The position numbers and the translations under genes are program-made. Below are positions 1 through 6,659 of a DNA stretch of 18,937 bases, piece after piece (the first letter of the stretch is position 1; every line of letters starts with the position of its first letter). The stretch is from an uncultured Nitrosopumilaceae archaeon (GTDB lineage Archaea; Thermoproteota; Nitrososphaeria; Nitrososphaerales; Nitrosopumilaceae), in assembly GCA_937875805.1 (NCBI GenBank), contig CALFHG010000011.1, forward strand, positions 1 through 18,937, written 5' to 3'. The notes under the pieces were generated by a model. It saw only the letters and a list, made by a program, of their open reading frames with translations. It had not been told where the DNA came from and did no database searches.

Positions 1-25
1 CTCTTAGAGATTGAAATTAAATAAA

Positions 26-751
26 ATGTTTGATTCAATTAAAGATCAAATTAAAAATTATAAAAAAATTGTTTTTGTAACAGGGGCTGGAATTTCACAA
101 GAAAGTGGAATTCCCACATTTCGAGGAAAGGATGGATTATGGAGAAATCATGATGCAATGAAATTAGCCACAATAGATGCATTTTATGATAATCCAAAAC
201 TGGTATGGGAGTGGTATAATGAAAGAAGGAAGAATGTTTTTCAGGCACACGCAAATCCTGGTCATAAGGCAATTGCTGAACTAGAAAAATATGCTCAAGT
301 TACGATTCTAACACAAAATATTGACGGATTACATCAAAAATCTGGAAGTTCCGAGGTATTGGAGCTACATGGTAGTATGGTAAAGATCAAATGCTCTGTT
401 TGTAACTATAAAGAAGAAATTTTAACAGAAATTTCTAACTTGCCACCGCTTTGTAAATGTGGAAATATACTTAGACCTGATGTTGTATGGTTTGGAGAAC
501 CATTACCACAAGATGTATGGCAAAATGCTATAGATTTTGCAAGTCAATGTGATTTGATGATAGTAGTAGGTACATCACTTGTAGTATCACCAGCAAATAC
601 ATTACCACTTTATGCAAAACAAAACAATGCAACATTAATTGAAATAAATCCAGAAAATACTGAAATGTCCAAAGAAATGAATGAAATAATTAGAAAAACT
701 AGTGCAGAAACATTACCAAAACTAGTTTCATTATTTAAAAATAAATTATGA
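26..751 (+). CDS. cobB: Sir2-family NAD-dependent protein deacylase (sirtuin class III type)
   Basis: Sirtuin that removes acyl groups from lysine using NAD, cytoplasmic. Counting from the ATG at 26 (241 aa), the Rossmann GAGIS motif is at residues 20-24, TQNID at 96-100, the catalytic His is H115 (LHGS), and a zinc site is formed by C123/C126 and C143/C145. Y64 and R67 (YNER) match the Tyr-x-x-Arg pair that marks class III sirtuins such as SIRT5 and bacterial CobB, so activity on succinyl- or other acidic acyl-lysines is likely (inference). In archaea sirtuins can act on chromatin proteins such as Alba. An in-frame TTG at 11 could add five residues; ATG is preferred because the homologous fold starts about 10 residues before the first strand. 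The promoter is probably outside the window. It overlaps the convergent gene at its 3' end by 6 nt. Confidence 0.93.
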   Translation: MFDSIKDQIKNYKKIVFVTGAGISQESGIPTFRGKDGLWRNHDAMKLATIDAFYDNPKLVWEWYNERRKNVFQAHANPGHKAIAELEKYAQVTILTQNIDGLHQKSGSSEVLELHGSMVKIKCSVCNYKEEILTEISNLPPLCKCGNILRPDVVWFGEPLPQDVWQNAIDFASQCDLMIVVGTSLVVSPANTLPLYAKQNNATLIEINPENTEMSKEMNEIIRKTSAETLPKLVSLFKNKL

Positions 752-1462
752 TTGAGAAAATATACCACTAATTTTGGTATCTGAAGAATCTCCAGGATTA
801 TAAACTGATGAAGTAACAGTTCCATAATCTTCATGTTCAACAATCATATCTATGTAATATGGAATTCCTGTTGCATCATTTACATTTGTATCAAATACTG
901 AAGTGTAAAATGTTCCAGAAAATATTTCTCGATCTGTAGTTCTAATAACTACATTGACGCTTTTTGTTTTTCCAGTTGTATCAAGATATTGAAGAAGAAT
1001 ATTATCATCAGATTGTTGTTTGGTAGATAAAGAAAGAGTCCCAGGTATTATAGAAACAATATTTTGAGTTGAAACATTGCTAGATTGGCTAATAGAGTCT
1101 AAATTTGAACTACCAGTAAAAATATTTTGAATTGATTTTATAGGGTCAAAATTAGAAACTTTTTCTTTAATTGATTTTTGAGATGATTCTTTGACATCAG
1201 AAATTTCATTACTTACTTTATCTCCAACATTACTAATTTCATTTGATATTGATTCACTTGTTTTATTTACAATCTTATCAATTGATGAATCGATTCTTTG
1301 TTCTACAGAATCTAAAGCCTTGGTGCCAAAAATATTCATATCATTTTTTAAAGAATCAACCACAGTTGCAGATGTAGTAGGGAGAAAGATATCAATTTCA
1401 TTTGAAAATATCATGCCTCCCAAGATTACAATTCCAACAATTATGCCTAGTTTAATGAACAT
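746..1462 (-). CDS. Membrane-anchored coiled-coil protein of unknown function
   Basis: I do not recognise a named family. The 238-aa protein (from ATG at 1462; a TTG three bases earlier is also possible) starts with one hydrophobic helix, residues about 3-20, acting as a membrane anchor or uncleaved signal. Residues about 35-110 are rich in Ser, Lys, Ile and Asp/Glu with a heptad-like rhythm and internal near-repeats (SNEISNV and SNEISDV), suggesting an amphipathic or coiled-coil rod. Residues about 125-235 look like a compact beta-rich domain without cysteines. Few positive charges precede the helix, so a surface-exposed C-terminal domain is plausible but not proven. It is transcribed alone after the UPF0200/UPF0201 pair, from which a T-rich stretch separates it. 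It converges on the sirtuin gene, the two stop codons lying back to back in TTATGA. Confidence 0.72.
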   Translation of the reverse strand: MFIKLGIIVGIVILGGMIFSNEIDIFLPTTSATVVDSLKNDMNIFGTKALDSVEQRIDSSIDKIVNKTSESISNEISNVGDKVSNEISDVKESSQKSIKEKVSNFDPIKSIQNIFTGSSNLDSISQSSNVSTQNIVSIIPGTLSLSTKQQSDDNILLQYLDTTGKTKSVNVVIRTTDREIFSGTFYTSVFDTNVNDATGIPYYIDMIVEHEDYGTVTSSVYNPGDSSDTKISGIFSQS

Positions 1463-1501
1463 CAATGAGTAGTTTCAAAAAGTAGATTTTACATTCAAAC
1501 T

Positions 1502-1519
1502 AAAAAAAATAGTCAAAAA
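1502..1519 (-). terminator. Oligo-T terminator tract after the UPF0200/UPF0201 pair
   Basis: Read on the minus strand, the 80-nt gap after the UPF0201 stop codon contains a T5 run followed by a T8 run (plus-strand A8 at 1502-1509). Archaeal RNA polymerase terminates on such U-tracts without needing a hairpin, and I see no strong stem here. It would separate the UPF0200/UPF0201 transcript from the downstream coiled-coil gene. The same AT-rich stretch (plus-strand 1481-1491) might hold that gene's promoter. Confidence 0.5.
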
Positions 1520-1546
1520 GAAGTGAATTTTCTTAGCTAGTTTTTA

Positions 1547-1945
1547 TTAATTTAGAAAGGATATCCAATCAATTACCGCATCAATATTTGATGAAGTCAG
1601 GGTCACCTTGATTGGACCAAGAGGTGATTCTTCAGCTTCATCACATATTGCCACTATTCCAACAAAAGCTGCTTGTTTATTTAGAAAAAACCAAGTACTA
1701 TCGCCTTCTAAATTATTTTCTAAATTACGTGTGTAAATTTTTTGAGATTGAGAAGAAGAAATTGTCTCAGAAATTTTTTTTAAGGATTTTAATTCATTTG
1801 ATTGTGCTTTAATTGAAAAAATTTCATTCTTTATAGTTGAATCTGGAAAAATATTAGAAATTGCTTGTTTTATTTTATCAAGATCTTCAGATAAATTTAC
1901 TGGGCAAATTATTTCTACTTTACATTTAATGGTTGGAATGTTCAT
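1547..1945 (-). CDS. UPF0201 family putative RNA-binding protein
   Basis: A 132-aa protein resembling archaeal UPF0201 (COG1325, annotated as an RNA-binding domain family related by fold to ribosomal L5-like proteins). Visible hallmarks are the N-terminal strand with IKCKVEIICPV, the helix with DKIKQAISNIFPDS, and the C-terminal block with ESPLGPIKVTL followed by a helix containing IDWISFL. The precise cellular role is unknown. The start is ATG at 1945, which overlaps the stop codon of the upstream UPF0200 gene in an ATGA arrangement, implying translational coupling; a TTG at 1954 could add three residues but has less support. The pairing with UPF0200 on one transcript suggests a shared nucleotide- or RNA-related function (inference). 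Confidence 0.85.
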   Translation of the reverse strand: MNIPTIKCKVEIICPVNLSEDLDKIKQAISNIFPDSTIKNEIFSIKAQSNELKSLKKISETISSSQSQKIYTRNLENNLEGDSTWFFLNKQAAFVGIVAICDEAEESPLGPIKVTLTSSNIDAVIDWISFLN

Positions 1946-2490
1946 TGTATCCAACTTTGAATAATTTCAAAAGTTTGTTTAATTAATTCTTCTTTTGTTA
2001 TACCAACATTAGATATTGCATAATCAGAAAGTGCAATTGAATTACTTATCCCAACACCTAACTCACGATTATCTCGTTCATCAAAGTGTTGTTTTGTTTG
2101 AGGATCATCTGATCTTCCTCGTTTTTGTAAAAAATCAAATCTAGTATCAGTAGAAGCATGAACTGCTAATAATTTTACTGTACCATATTTTTTCAGTATT
2201 TGAATTTCATCATTTGATCTAACTCCATCTATTAGAATTACATTTGAAGTTGAAGATTCTATTTGTGGTTTAACTAATTCTGCTATAGCACCAGGGCCAT
2301 TTTTTTCTCTTAGCTCAAGCATTAACTTTCCTAAATTTTCTCTAGTTGATTCTAAATTTCTTTTTTTTGCCTCTTCTCTGACAGCATTACCCATATTGAT
2401 AGTCTCATAGCCTTTGGATTCTAATCCTTCTGCAATGGTAGACTTGCCAGCTCCTGGCATTCCTGTTAAACATACAATTAGTTTTGTCAA
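1942..2490 (-). CDS. UPF0200 family P-loop nucleotide kinase-like protein
   Basis: A 182-aa P-loop protein with Walker A GMPGAGKST at residues 10-18, an adenylate-kinase-like block with MGNAVREEAKKR (33-44), ENLGKLMLELREKNGP (51-66), and a lid-like RGRSDDPQT (about 128-136). This matches archaeal UPF0200, related to the dephospho-CoA kinase/adenylate kinase group. The substrate is not established, and archaeal dephospho-CoA kinase activity is known from an unrelated family, so I do not assign CoaE. The start codon is TTG at 2490: it leaves only nine residues before the P-loop, the minimum for the first beta strand, and no ATG or GTG lies upstream in frame nearby. It shares an operon with the UPF0201 gene (ATGA overlap) and diverges from thpR with a 72-nt gap. 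Confidence 0.87.
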   Translation of the reverse strand: MTKLIVCLTGMPGAGKSTIAEGLESKGYETINMGNAVREEAKKRNLESTRENLGKLMLELREKNGPGAIAELVKPQIESSTSNVILIDGVRSNDEIQILKKYGTVKLLAVHASTDTRFDFLQKRGRSDDPQTKQHFDERDNRELGVGISNSIALSDYAISNVGITKEELIKQTFEIIQSWIQ

Positions 2491-2534
2491 TATTTATCAA
2501 AAAAAAGGCTCGTCTATGAAGTTACCGGAAATAA

Positions 2535-2541
2535 TTATAAA
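2535..2541 (+). promoter_or_regulatory. TATA box of the thpR-cca-kinase operon
   Basis: The heptamer TTATAAA is centred about 25 nt before the thpR start codons (2560/2563), the spacing that places transcription initiation at or next to the ATG. This predicts a leaderless mRNA for the first gene. No Shine-Dalgarno motif is seen, consistent with leaderless translation. Confidence 0.6.
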
Positions 2542-2562
2542 CATACTTCAAAAAATGTTATG

Positions 2563-3105
2563 ATGCGCGTCTTTGTAGCAATTGAAATTACAAATAATGA
2601 AGTGATAAATTCAATTAAGAAATTTCAAGAAAATATCAAAATTGATGCCAAACCTGTAGAATTAACAAATTTGCATTTTACTTTACAATTTTTAGGAGAA
2701 ATTTCAAATGAAATGACTCAAAAAATTATTCAAGCCCTTCAAACTATAGAATTTTCAAGTTTTAATGTTAATCTAAAAGAAATTGGTGCATTTCCTAAAC
2801 CTAAAGTTCCAAGGGTGGTTTGGATTGGAACAGATGATAATGGTGGAAATATGTTAATTCAACTATCTAAAAAAGTAGAAAAAATGTTAGAACCGTTAGG
2901 ATTTTTTTCAGATAAACCATTCAAACCTCATATCACAGTATTTAGAATTAAAAAGAAGATTGGAGATATATCAGGAGAATTGAAAGATAATAAAATGGTA
3001 AATTTTGGAATACAAAATGTTTCAAATATTAAATTGAAAAAAAGTATACTTTCACCAAATGGACCAATTTATTCAGATTTGTTGGAGGTAGGAGCTAAAA
3101 AATGA
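2563..3105 (+). CDS. thpR: RNA 2',3'-cyclic phosphodiesterase (LigT/ThpR family)
   Basis: Member of the 2H phosphoesterase superfamily that opens 2',3'-cyclic phosphates on RNA ends to 2'-phosphates; historically called 2'-5' RNA ligase. Counting from the ATG at 2563 (180 aa), the two catalytic HxTx motifs are HFTL at 38-41 and HITV at 123-126, which pair across the bilobal fold. The protein is of normal family length. The track start ATG at 2560 gives one extra Met; the second ATG is preferred because MRVFVAIE is the usual family N-terminus. It is the first gene of a three-gene operon: its stop codon overlaps the cca start (ATGA). The neighbourhood (cca, tRNA-Pro) fits a role in tRNA or other RNA end metabolism, for example after tRNA splicing cuts that leave cyclic phosphates (inference). 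Confidence 0.93.
   Translation: MRVFVAIEITNNEVINSIKKFQENIKIDAKPVELTNLHFTLQFLGEISNEMTQKIIQALQTIEFSSFNVNLKEIGAFPKPKVPRVVWIGTDDNGGNMLIQLSKKVEKMLEPLGFFSDKPFKPHITVFRIKKKIGDISGELKDNKMVNFGIQNVSNIKLKKSILSPNGPIYSDLLEVGAKK
3084..3094 (+). promoter_or_regulatory. Shine-Dalgarno site for cca
   Basis: Inside the last codons of thpR lie GGAGGT (3084-3089) and GGAG (3091-3094), 12 and 7 nt before the cca ATG at 3102. This fits the rule that internal operon genes need ribosome binding while first genes are leaderless, and it fixes the cca start. Other internal junctions here lack so clear a site. Confidence 0.6.
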
Positions 3106-4433
3106 AACAAATAATTTCTAAAGTTTCTAAAACTGTAATTCCTTCAAAAATTATAGAAGAATCAAAAAAGAAAATTGCAAAATTGGCATATGATTTAGTT
3201 AAAAAAGAAATTGAAAAATATTCAGAAGTAATTGGATTAGAATTTGGAGGATCATTTGCTAAAGGTACTTGGTTATCTAAAGATGCAGATATTGATATTT
3301 TTATAAAATTTAAAAAAAATATATCAGAAGAAAAATTTGAAAAAATTTCTAAAAAAATTGGTTTTAATTCATTGAAAAAATATCATCCCTATGTTAGATA
3401 TTCTCAACATCCCTATGTTGAAGCTAAAATTAAAAATACAAAGATCAACATAGTTCCATTTTATGATGTAAAGATTGGAGAATGGAAAAGTGCTGCTGAT
3501 AGATCACCATTTCATACTAAATTCATGGAAAAATCATTAACTCCAAAAATGAGAAACGAAGTTAGAGTTCTAAAAACATTTCTAAAGTCAAATGGAATTT
3601 ATGGAGCAGAAATAGCTAAACAAGGATTCAGTGGGTATATTTCAGAAGTTTTAATTTTGGAATTTGGAAATTTTGAAAATCTTATAAAATCAATTTCAAA
3701 AATTAAAGAAAATCAAATTATTGGAAAAACTTCTAAAACATTTGATACTTCAATTGTTGTTATAGATCCAATCGACAGTAATAGAAATTTAGCAGCGGCT
3801 ATTTCTGATGAAAATATTGGAAAATTTATTCTTATTTCAAGAGCATTCAAAGAAAAAGCAGTTTTAGAATTTTTTAAGAATAAAAAATCTAAAGTCTCAA
3901 AAAAATATTGGAATAATGTGTTAGTGGTTAAATTCAATTTTAAATCTAGAAGTCCAGATATTATTTGGGGTCAAATTAAACGAGCAACTTCTACATTATC
4001 TACGCAATTAGAATTAGGTGGATTCACCGTATTACGAAGTAAATCTCATACAGATCAACAAAAAGAAGCCTATCTCTTGTTTTTTTTAGAATCTACAAAA
4101 ATTAGTCAAATATATGCAAAAAAAGGACCAGAATTTTTCAGAGAAGATAGTACGCATAGTTTTATTTCTAAAAATTTGAAAAATGCAGAATTAGTATGGG
4201 TTGGAAATAATAGAAAAATAATTTCATTAGGAAAAAGAAAACATAATGATGCAGTTAATTTTATGAAAGAATTTTTGAAAAATAATCTTCAAGTAGGCAT
4301 ACCAAATGGTCTTCAAAGTGATTTTAAACGAGGTTTCACTGTGTCAGTAGGAAGTAAAAATCTAAGCAAATCAATTAAAGAGGAAACAGCTGAATTAATT
4401 TCAGTAGATGGCACACTCCTTTATTTCAATTAA
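3102..4433 (+). CDS. cca: Archaeal (class I) CCA-adding tRNA nucleotidyltransferase
   Basis: Adds the 3'-terminal CCA to tRNAs; needed here because the nearby tRNA-Pro gene does not encode CCA. At 443 aa it has the normal archaeal length. The nucleotidyltransferase core shows GGSFAKGTW (49-57) and DADIDIF (61-67), with D63 and D65 in place of the E/D pair of the Archaeoglobus enzyme. Further conserved blocks are HPYVEAKIK (103-111), DRSPFH (about 133-138), the NGIYGAE and GFSGYISE block (about 166-185), and VIDPID (about 222-227). The third catalytic carboxylate of the family (Asp in VDVVPCY of A. fulgidus) aligns with N116 in INIVPFY; D122 is six residues on. Whether D122 substitutes is unknown. 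It is translationally coupled to thpR and overlaps the downstream kinase gene by 26 nt. Confidence 0.93.
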   Translation: MKQIISKVSKTVIPSKIIEESKKKIAKLAYDLVKKEIEKYSEVIGLEFGGSFAKGTWLSKDADIDIFIKFKKNISEEKFEKISKKIGFNSLKKYHPYVRYSQHPYVEAKIKNTKINIVPFYDVKIGEWKSAADRSPFHTKFMEKSLTPKMRNEVRVLKTFLKSNGIYGAEIAKQGFSGYISEVLILEFGNFENLIKSISKIKENQIIGKTSKTFDTSIVVIDPIDSNRNLAAAISDENIGKFILISRAFKEKAVLEFFKNKKSKVSKKYWNNVLVVKFNFKSRSPDIIWGQIKRATSTLSTQLELGGFTVLRSKSHTDQQKEAYLLFFLESTKISQIYAKKGPEFFREDSTHSFISKNLKNAELVWVGNNRKIISLGKRKHNDAVNFMKEFLKNNLQVGIPNGLQSDFKRGFTVSVGSKNLSKSIKEETAELISVDGTLLYFN

Positions 4434-5169
4434 GAAATTTGTAGAAGAGCCTTACTCAAAAATTTTAGGATATCCAAATGCAACAAATCGTCAAATCAAA
4501 TCAAGAATTAATGAACTAGAAAAACTAAAAATAAAATCAATTTCTTTTAGAGGTCCAACAACACTTGGAAATTTGGCAATTTTAGGAAAAGGGTACGTGG
4601 GTGTTGTAGTTATTGCAAAAAAGGGTAACAAAGAAGTTGCTCTAAAAATTAGAAGAATAGATTCTCAAAGAAAAGGAATGAAGAATGAGGGTGTTTTATT
4701 AAAATTAGTGAATTCAGTTAATGTTGGTCCTAAAATGTTTGATGTAAGTAAAAATTTCTTAATCATGGAATATCTTGATGGAGAAAAATTTAGTAATTGG
4801 ATTGAGATGTTAAGTGGAACTGGAAGTGTAAAAAAATTAAAATCTACAATAAAAAGTATTTTAGAAGATTGTTATAGATTAGATCAAATAGGTTTTGATC
4901 ACGGTGAACTAAGTAATATTTCTAAACATGTCATTGTAGGTAAAAGTAAAGTTTCAATAATTGATTTTGAAAGTTCTAGTACAAAAAGAAAACCATCTAA
5001 TGTCACATCAATAACTCAAGCTTTTTTCATTGGATCAGGAATTGCAAGAACTGCTCAAAAAATTTACAAAAACTCATCTAAAGAAAAAATTATTGATGCT
5101 TTAAAATTATACAAACAAGAAAAAACAAGAGTAAATTTTGATAATTTATTAAAAGTTTTAAAATTATAA
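4408..5169 (+). CDS. COG2112-like predicted RIO/Bud32-type protein kinase
   Basis: A 253-aa protein with a basic N-terminal region (about 1-50) that may bind nucleic acid, followed by a compact eukaryote-like kinase fold. The glycine loop is LGKGYVG (59-65), the ATP-anchoring lysine is K80 in VALK, E94 follows, and the hinge reads MEYLDGE (120-126). The catalytic loop reads DHGELSN (164-170), where Bud32/RIO relatives usually have HGD, and the metal-binding DFG equivalent is DFE (186-188). This layout matches archaeal predicted Ser/Thr kinases of COG2112. The target is unknown. The start lies 26 nt inside cca, so the two are co-translated; no later ATG would keep the full N-terminus. The stop codon is one base from the 3' end of the opposing tRNA-Pro gene. 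Whether it is an active kinase or an ATPase is open. Confidence 0.85.
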   Translation: MAHSFISIKKFVEEPYSKILGYPNATNRQIKSRINELEKLKIKSISFRGPTTLGNLAILGKGYVGVVVIAKKGNKEVALKIRRIDSQRKGMKNEGVLLKLVNSVNVGPKMFDVSKNFLIMEYLDGEKFSNWIEMLSGTGSVKKLKSTIKSILEDCYRLDQIGFDHGELSNISKHVIVGKSKVSIIDFESSSTKRKPSNVTSITQAFFIGSGIARTAQKIYKNSSKEKIIDALKLYKQEKTRVNFDNLLKVLKL

Positions 5170-5170
5170 T

Positions 5171-5243
5171 GGGACCGGCAGGATTTGAACCTGCGACCAC
5201 TAGTCCCCCAGACTAGAATCATACCAAGCTAGACTACGATCCC
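5171..5243 (-). tRNA. tRNA-Pro (GGG anticodon)
   Basis: Folds by eye to a complete 73-nt cloverleaf on the minus strand. The acceptor stem GGGAUCG/CGGUCCC has one U-G pair. The D-arm contains AGCUUGGUAU. The anticodon stem CUAGU/ACUAG encloses the 7-nt loop CUGGGGG, giving anticodon GGG (proline). A 5-nt variable loop follows, then a T stem GCAGG/CCUGC with loop UUCAAAU. There is no intron and no encoded CCA: the genomic sequence after the discriminator position is AT-rich. It ends 1 nt from the kinase stop codon on the other strand, so any 3' trailer is antisense to the kinase gene. The acceptor starts with G-C pairs rather than the bacterial C-A, as expected for archaeal tRNA-Pro. Confidence 0.95.
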
Positions 5244-5267
5244 TCGCTTCAGAGGCACAAAATGAAA

Positions 5268-5277
5268 TTATTAAATC
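5268..5277. promoter_or_regulatory. AT box between tRNA-Pro and the small zinc protein
   Basis: TTATTAAATC is the only TATA-like element in the 55-nt divergent gap. Its centre is about 27 nt before the ATG at 5299 on the plus strand and about 27-29 nt before the first base of tRNA-Pro on the minus strand. It could serve both directions. The geometry predicts a leaderless mRNA for the small protein and a near-mature 5' end for the tRNA. Confidence 0.5.
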
Positions 5278-5298
5278 GTCGTATTAATTATAGAATTT

Positions 5299-5508
5299 AT
5301 GAAATTTTGCAATATTTGTAATAAAATATCAGCCACAGATCAAGATCATCTAGATTGTGTTCAAAGAAGAAGTATTGAATCAGAAGCTGAAGATTTTAAA
5401 AATAATATTCCAGAAAAACTCAATCTCTCAAGTAACACTCAAGAATTAGATGTAGGAGTTAAAGCAATTTTAGAACATCTTTCAAAAAATAAAGATTCAG
5501 ACGAATAA
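5299..5508 (+). CDS. Small zinc-knuckle protein of unknown function
   Basis: A 69-aa acidic protein. Its N-terminus carries a putative metal site C4-x2-C7-x9-H17-x2-C20. The remainder (about 25-69) is polar with two probable helices and no membrane segment. I do not recognise the family. The start ATG is supported by an AT box at leaderless distance and by the position of C4 right after it. It stands alone between divergent tRNA-Pro and the convergent FAD-oxidoreductase gene, one base separating the two stop codons. Such short CxxC...HxxC proteins in archaea are often nucleic-acid or protein adaptors, but nothing here proves that. Confidence 0.75.
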   Translation: MKFCNICNKISATDQDHLDCVQRRSIESEAEDFKNNIPEKLNLSSNTQELDVGVKAILEHLSKNKDSDE

Positions 5509-5509
5509 A

Positions 5510-6658
5510 CTATAACCATTTTGATAATCTTTCTTTTTCAAATTCTATTTTTTTAGAAAGATTGTCAGATGTTAACTCTGTAAGACTTGTTGTAGGTTTT
5601 GATTGTGAAAACATGTCAACTTCAATTACAGATGCAGTATCTCTACCGGATTCAATAAAACAACCACCTTTTCCATCAAATAATACAGATTCTTCTTTTG
5701 ATTGAATTTTTGAAATAATATTTTTAGCAACTGTAATACCTTCTCCTTCTGCAAAAATTCCAGCTTTTGGAACTGCCATATTTTCTACAACAGTTAAACT
5801 AGTTACATCACCTATTGCAAATACATTTTCAAACGGTGTCTTACAATCTCTATCTATCGGAATAAATCCTGATGCTTTTGCCAATCCAGAATCATAGATT
5901 ACTTTGGGAGCAATATGTGGTGGAACAGCTAATAGTAAATCAAAATCAGCTTCACTATTTTCAAATATTAATTTTTTAGATTCAACAGATTTTATTTTGC
6001 ATGAATTATGAAAAACAATTTGTTCAGAATTTACTAGTTCAAGAATTTGTTTACTAACTTCAAGCCCAGCAGCTGGTAAAGTAATAGGAGCAGGACTGTA
6101 GAAATCGATTTGTACAGAATCACGAACTCCTCTTTTTCTTAGCATGGAATCTATCAATAAACTAGCCTCAAAAGGTGCTGGAGGGCATTTGTAGGGCATT
6201 CCCATTATAGATATTGCAATTTTTCCAGATTCTATACTCTCAAGTTTTTTACGAATTTCTAAAAGATGATTATGATCATAGAGATTAAATCCATTTTGTT
6301 CTAATCCAGGAATTCTTTGAGGAGCTAATACTGCTCCCATGGAAATAATTAGAAAATCAAATGATATTTCTTTAGTTTTTGTTGTTACATTTTTGTCTTC
6401 AAGATTAATTGATAAAATCTCATCTTTGATAAAATCGATTTCTTTTTTTTGTAATTCATTTAATGATCCAGTTGAATTTTCAAAAGTTCGAGTTCCATTT
6501 ATGATCCATAATTTTACAAATCCTACCATAAACCAATCTTTTTTATCAATTACAGTGATTTTCACTTGCGATGATGGTAATGCATTTCTTAATTCATTTG
6601 CAGCTGAGAGTCCACCAAATCCTCCTCCTAAAATAACAACGTGTGGAATGTTTGCCAA
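5510..6658 (-). CDS. FAD-dependent pyridine nucleotide-disulfide-type oxidoreductase, sulfide:quinone reductase-like
   Basis: A 382-aa flavoprotein of the SQR/FCSD/type II NADH dehydrogenase group. The FAD-binding GGGFGG is at 11-16, a second glycine-rich strand end around 105-108 (SMGA), and the FAD-closing motif FAIGD at 280-284. Of the redox cysteines of true SQRs, C158 (YKCPPAPFE) and C333 (GGCFIESG) are present in matching contexts; the third, near residue 110-130 in Acidianus-type enzymes, is absent. No transmembrane helix is evident, so it would be a peripheral membrane or soluble enzyme. The start is TTG at 6658, two bases after the SDR stop codon; any later start would delete the Rossmann strand. 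It is the second gene of an SDR-oxidoreductase operon. Electron donor and acceptor remain unassigned: sulfide, NADH or another thiol are possible. Confidence 0.85.
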   Translation of the reverse strand: MANIPHVVILGGGFGGLSAANELRNALPSSQVKITVIDKKDWFMVGFVKLWIINGTRTFENSTGSLNELQKKEIDFIKDEILSINLEDKNVTTKTKEISFDFLIISMGAVLAPQRIPGLEQNGFNLYDHNHLLEIRKKLESIESGKIAISIMGMPYKCPPAPFEASLLIDSMLRKRGVRDSVQIDFYSPAPITLPAAGLEVSKQILELVNSEQIVFHNSCKIKSVESKKLIFENSEADFDLLLAVPPHIAPKVIYDSGLAKASGFIPIDRDCKTPFENVFAIGDVTSLTVVENMAVPKAGIFAEGEGITVAKNIISKIQSKEESVLFDGKGGCFIESGRDTASVIEVDMFSQSKPTTSLTELTSDNLSKKIEFEKERLSKWL

Positions 6659-6659
6659 C

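Noticed and set aside
1..13. CTCTTAGAG near-palindrome at the window edge, similar to the terminator stem at 18893
   Set aside because: It is too short and lies at a truncated edge, so it is most likely coincidence.
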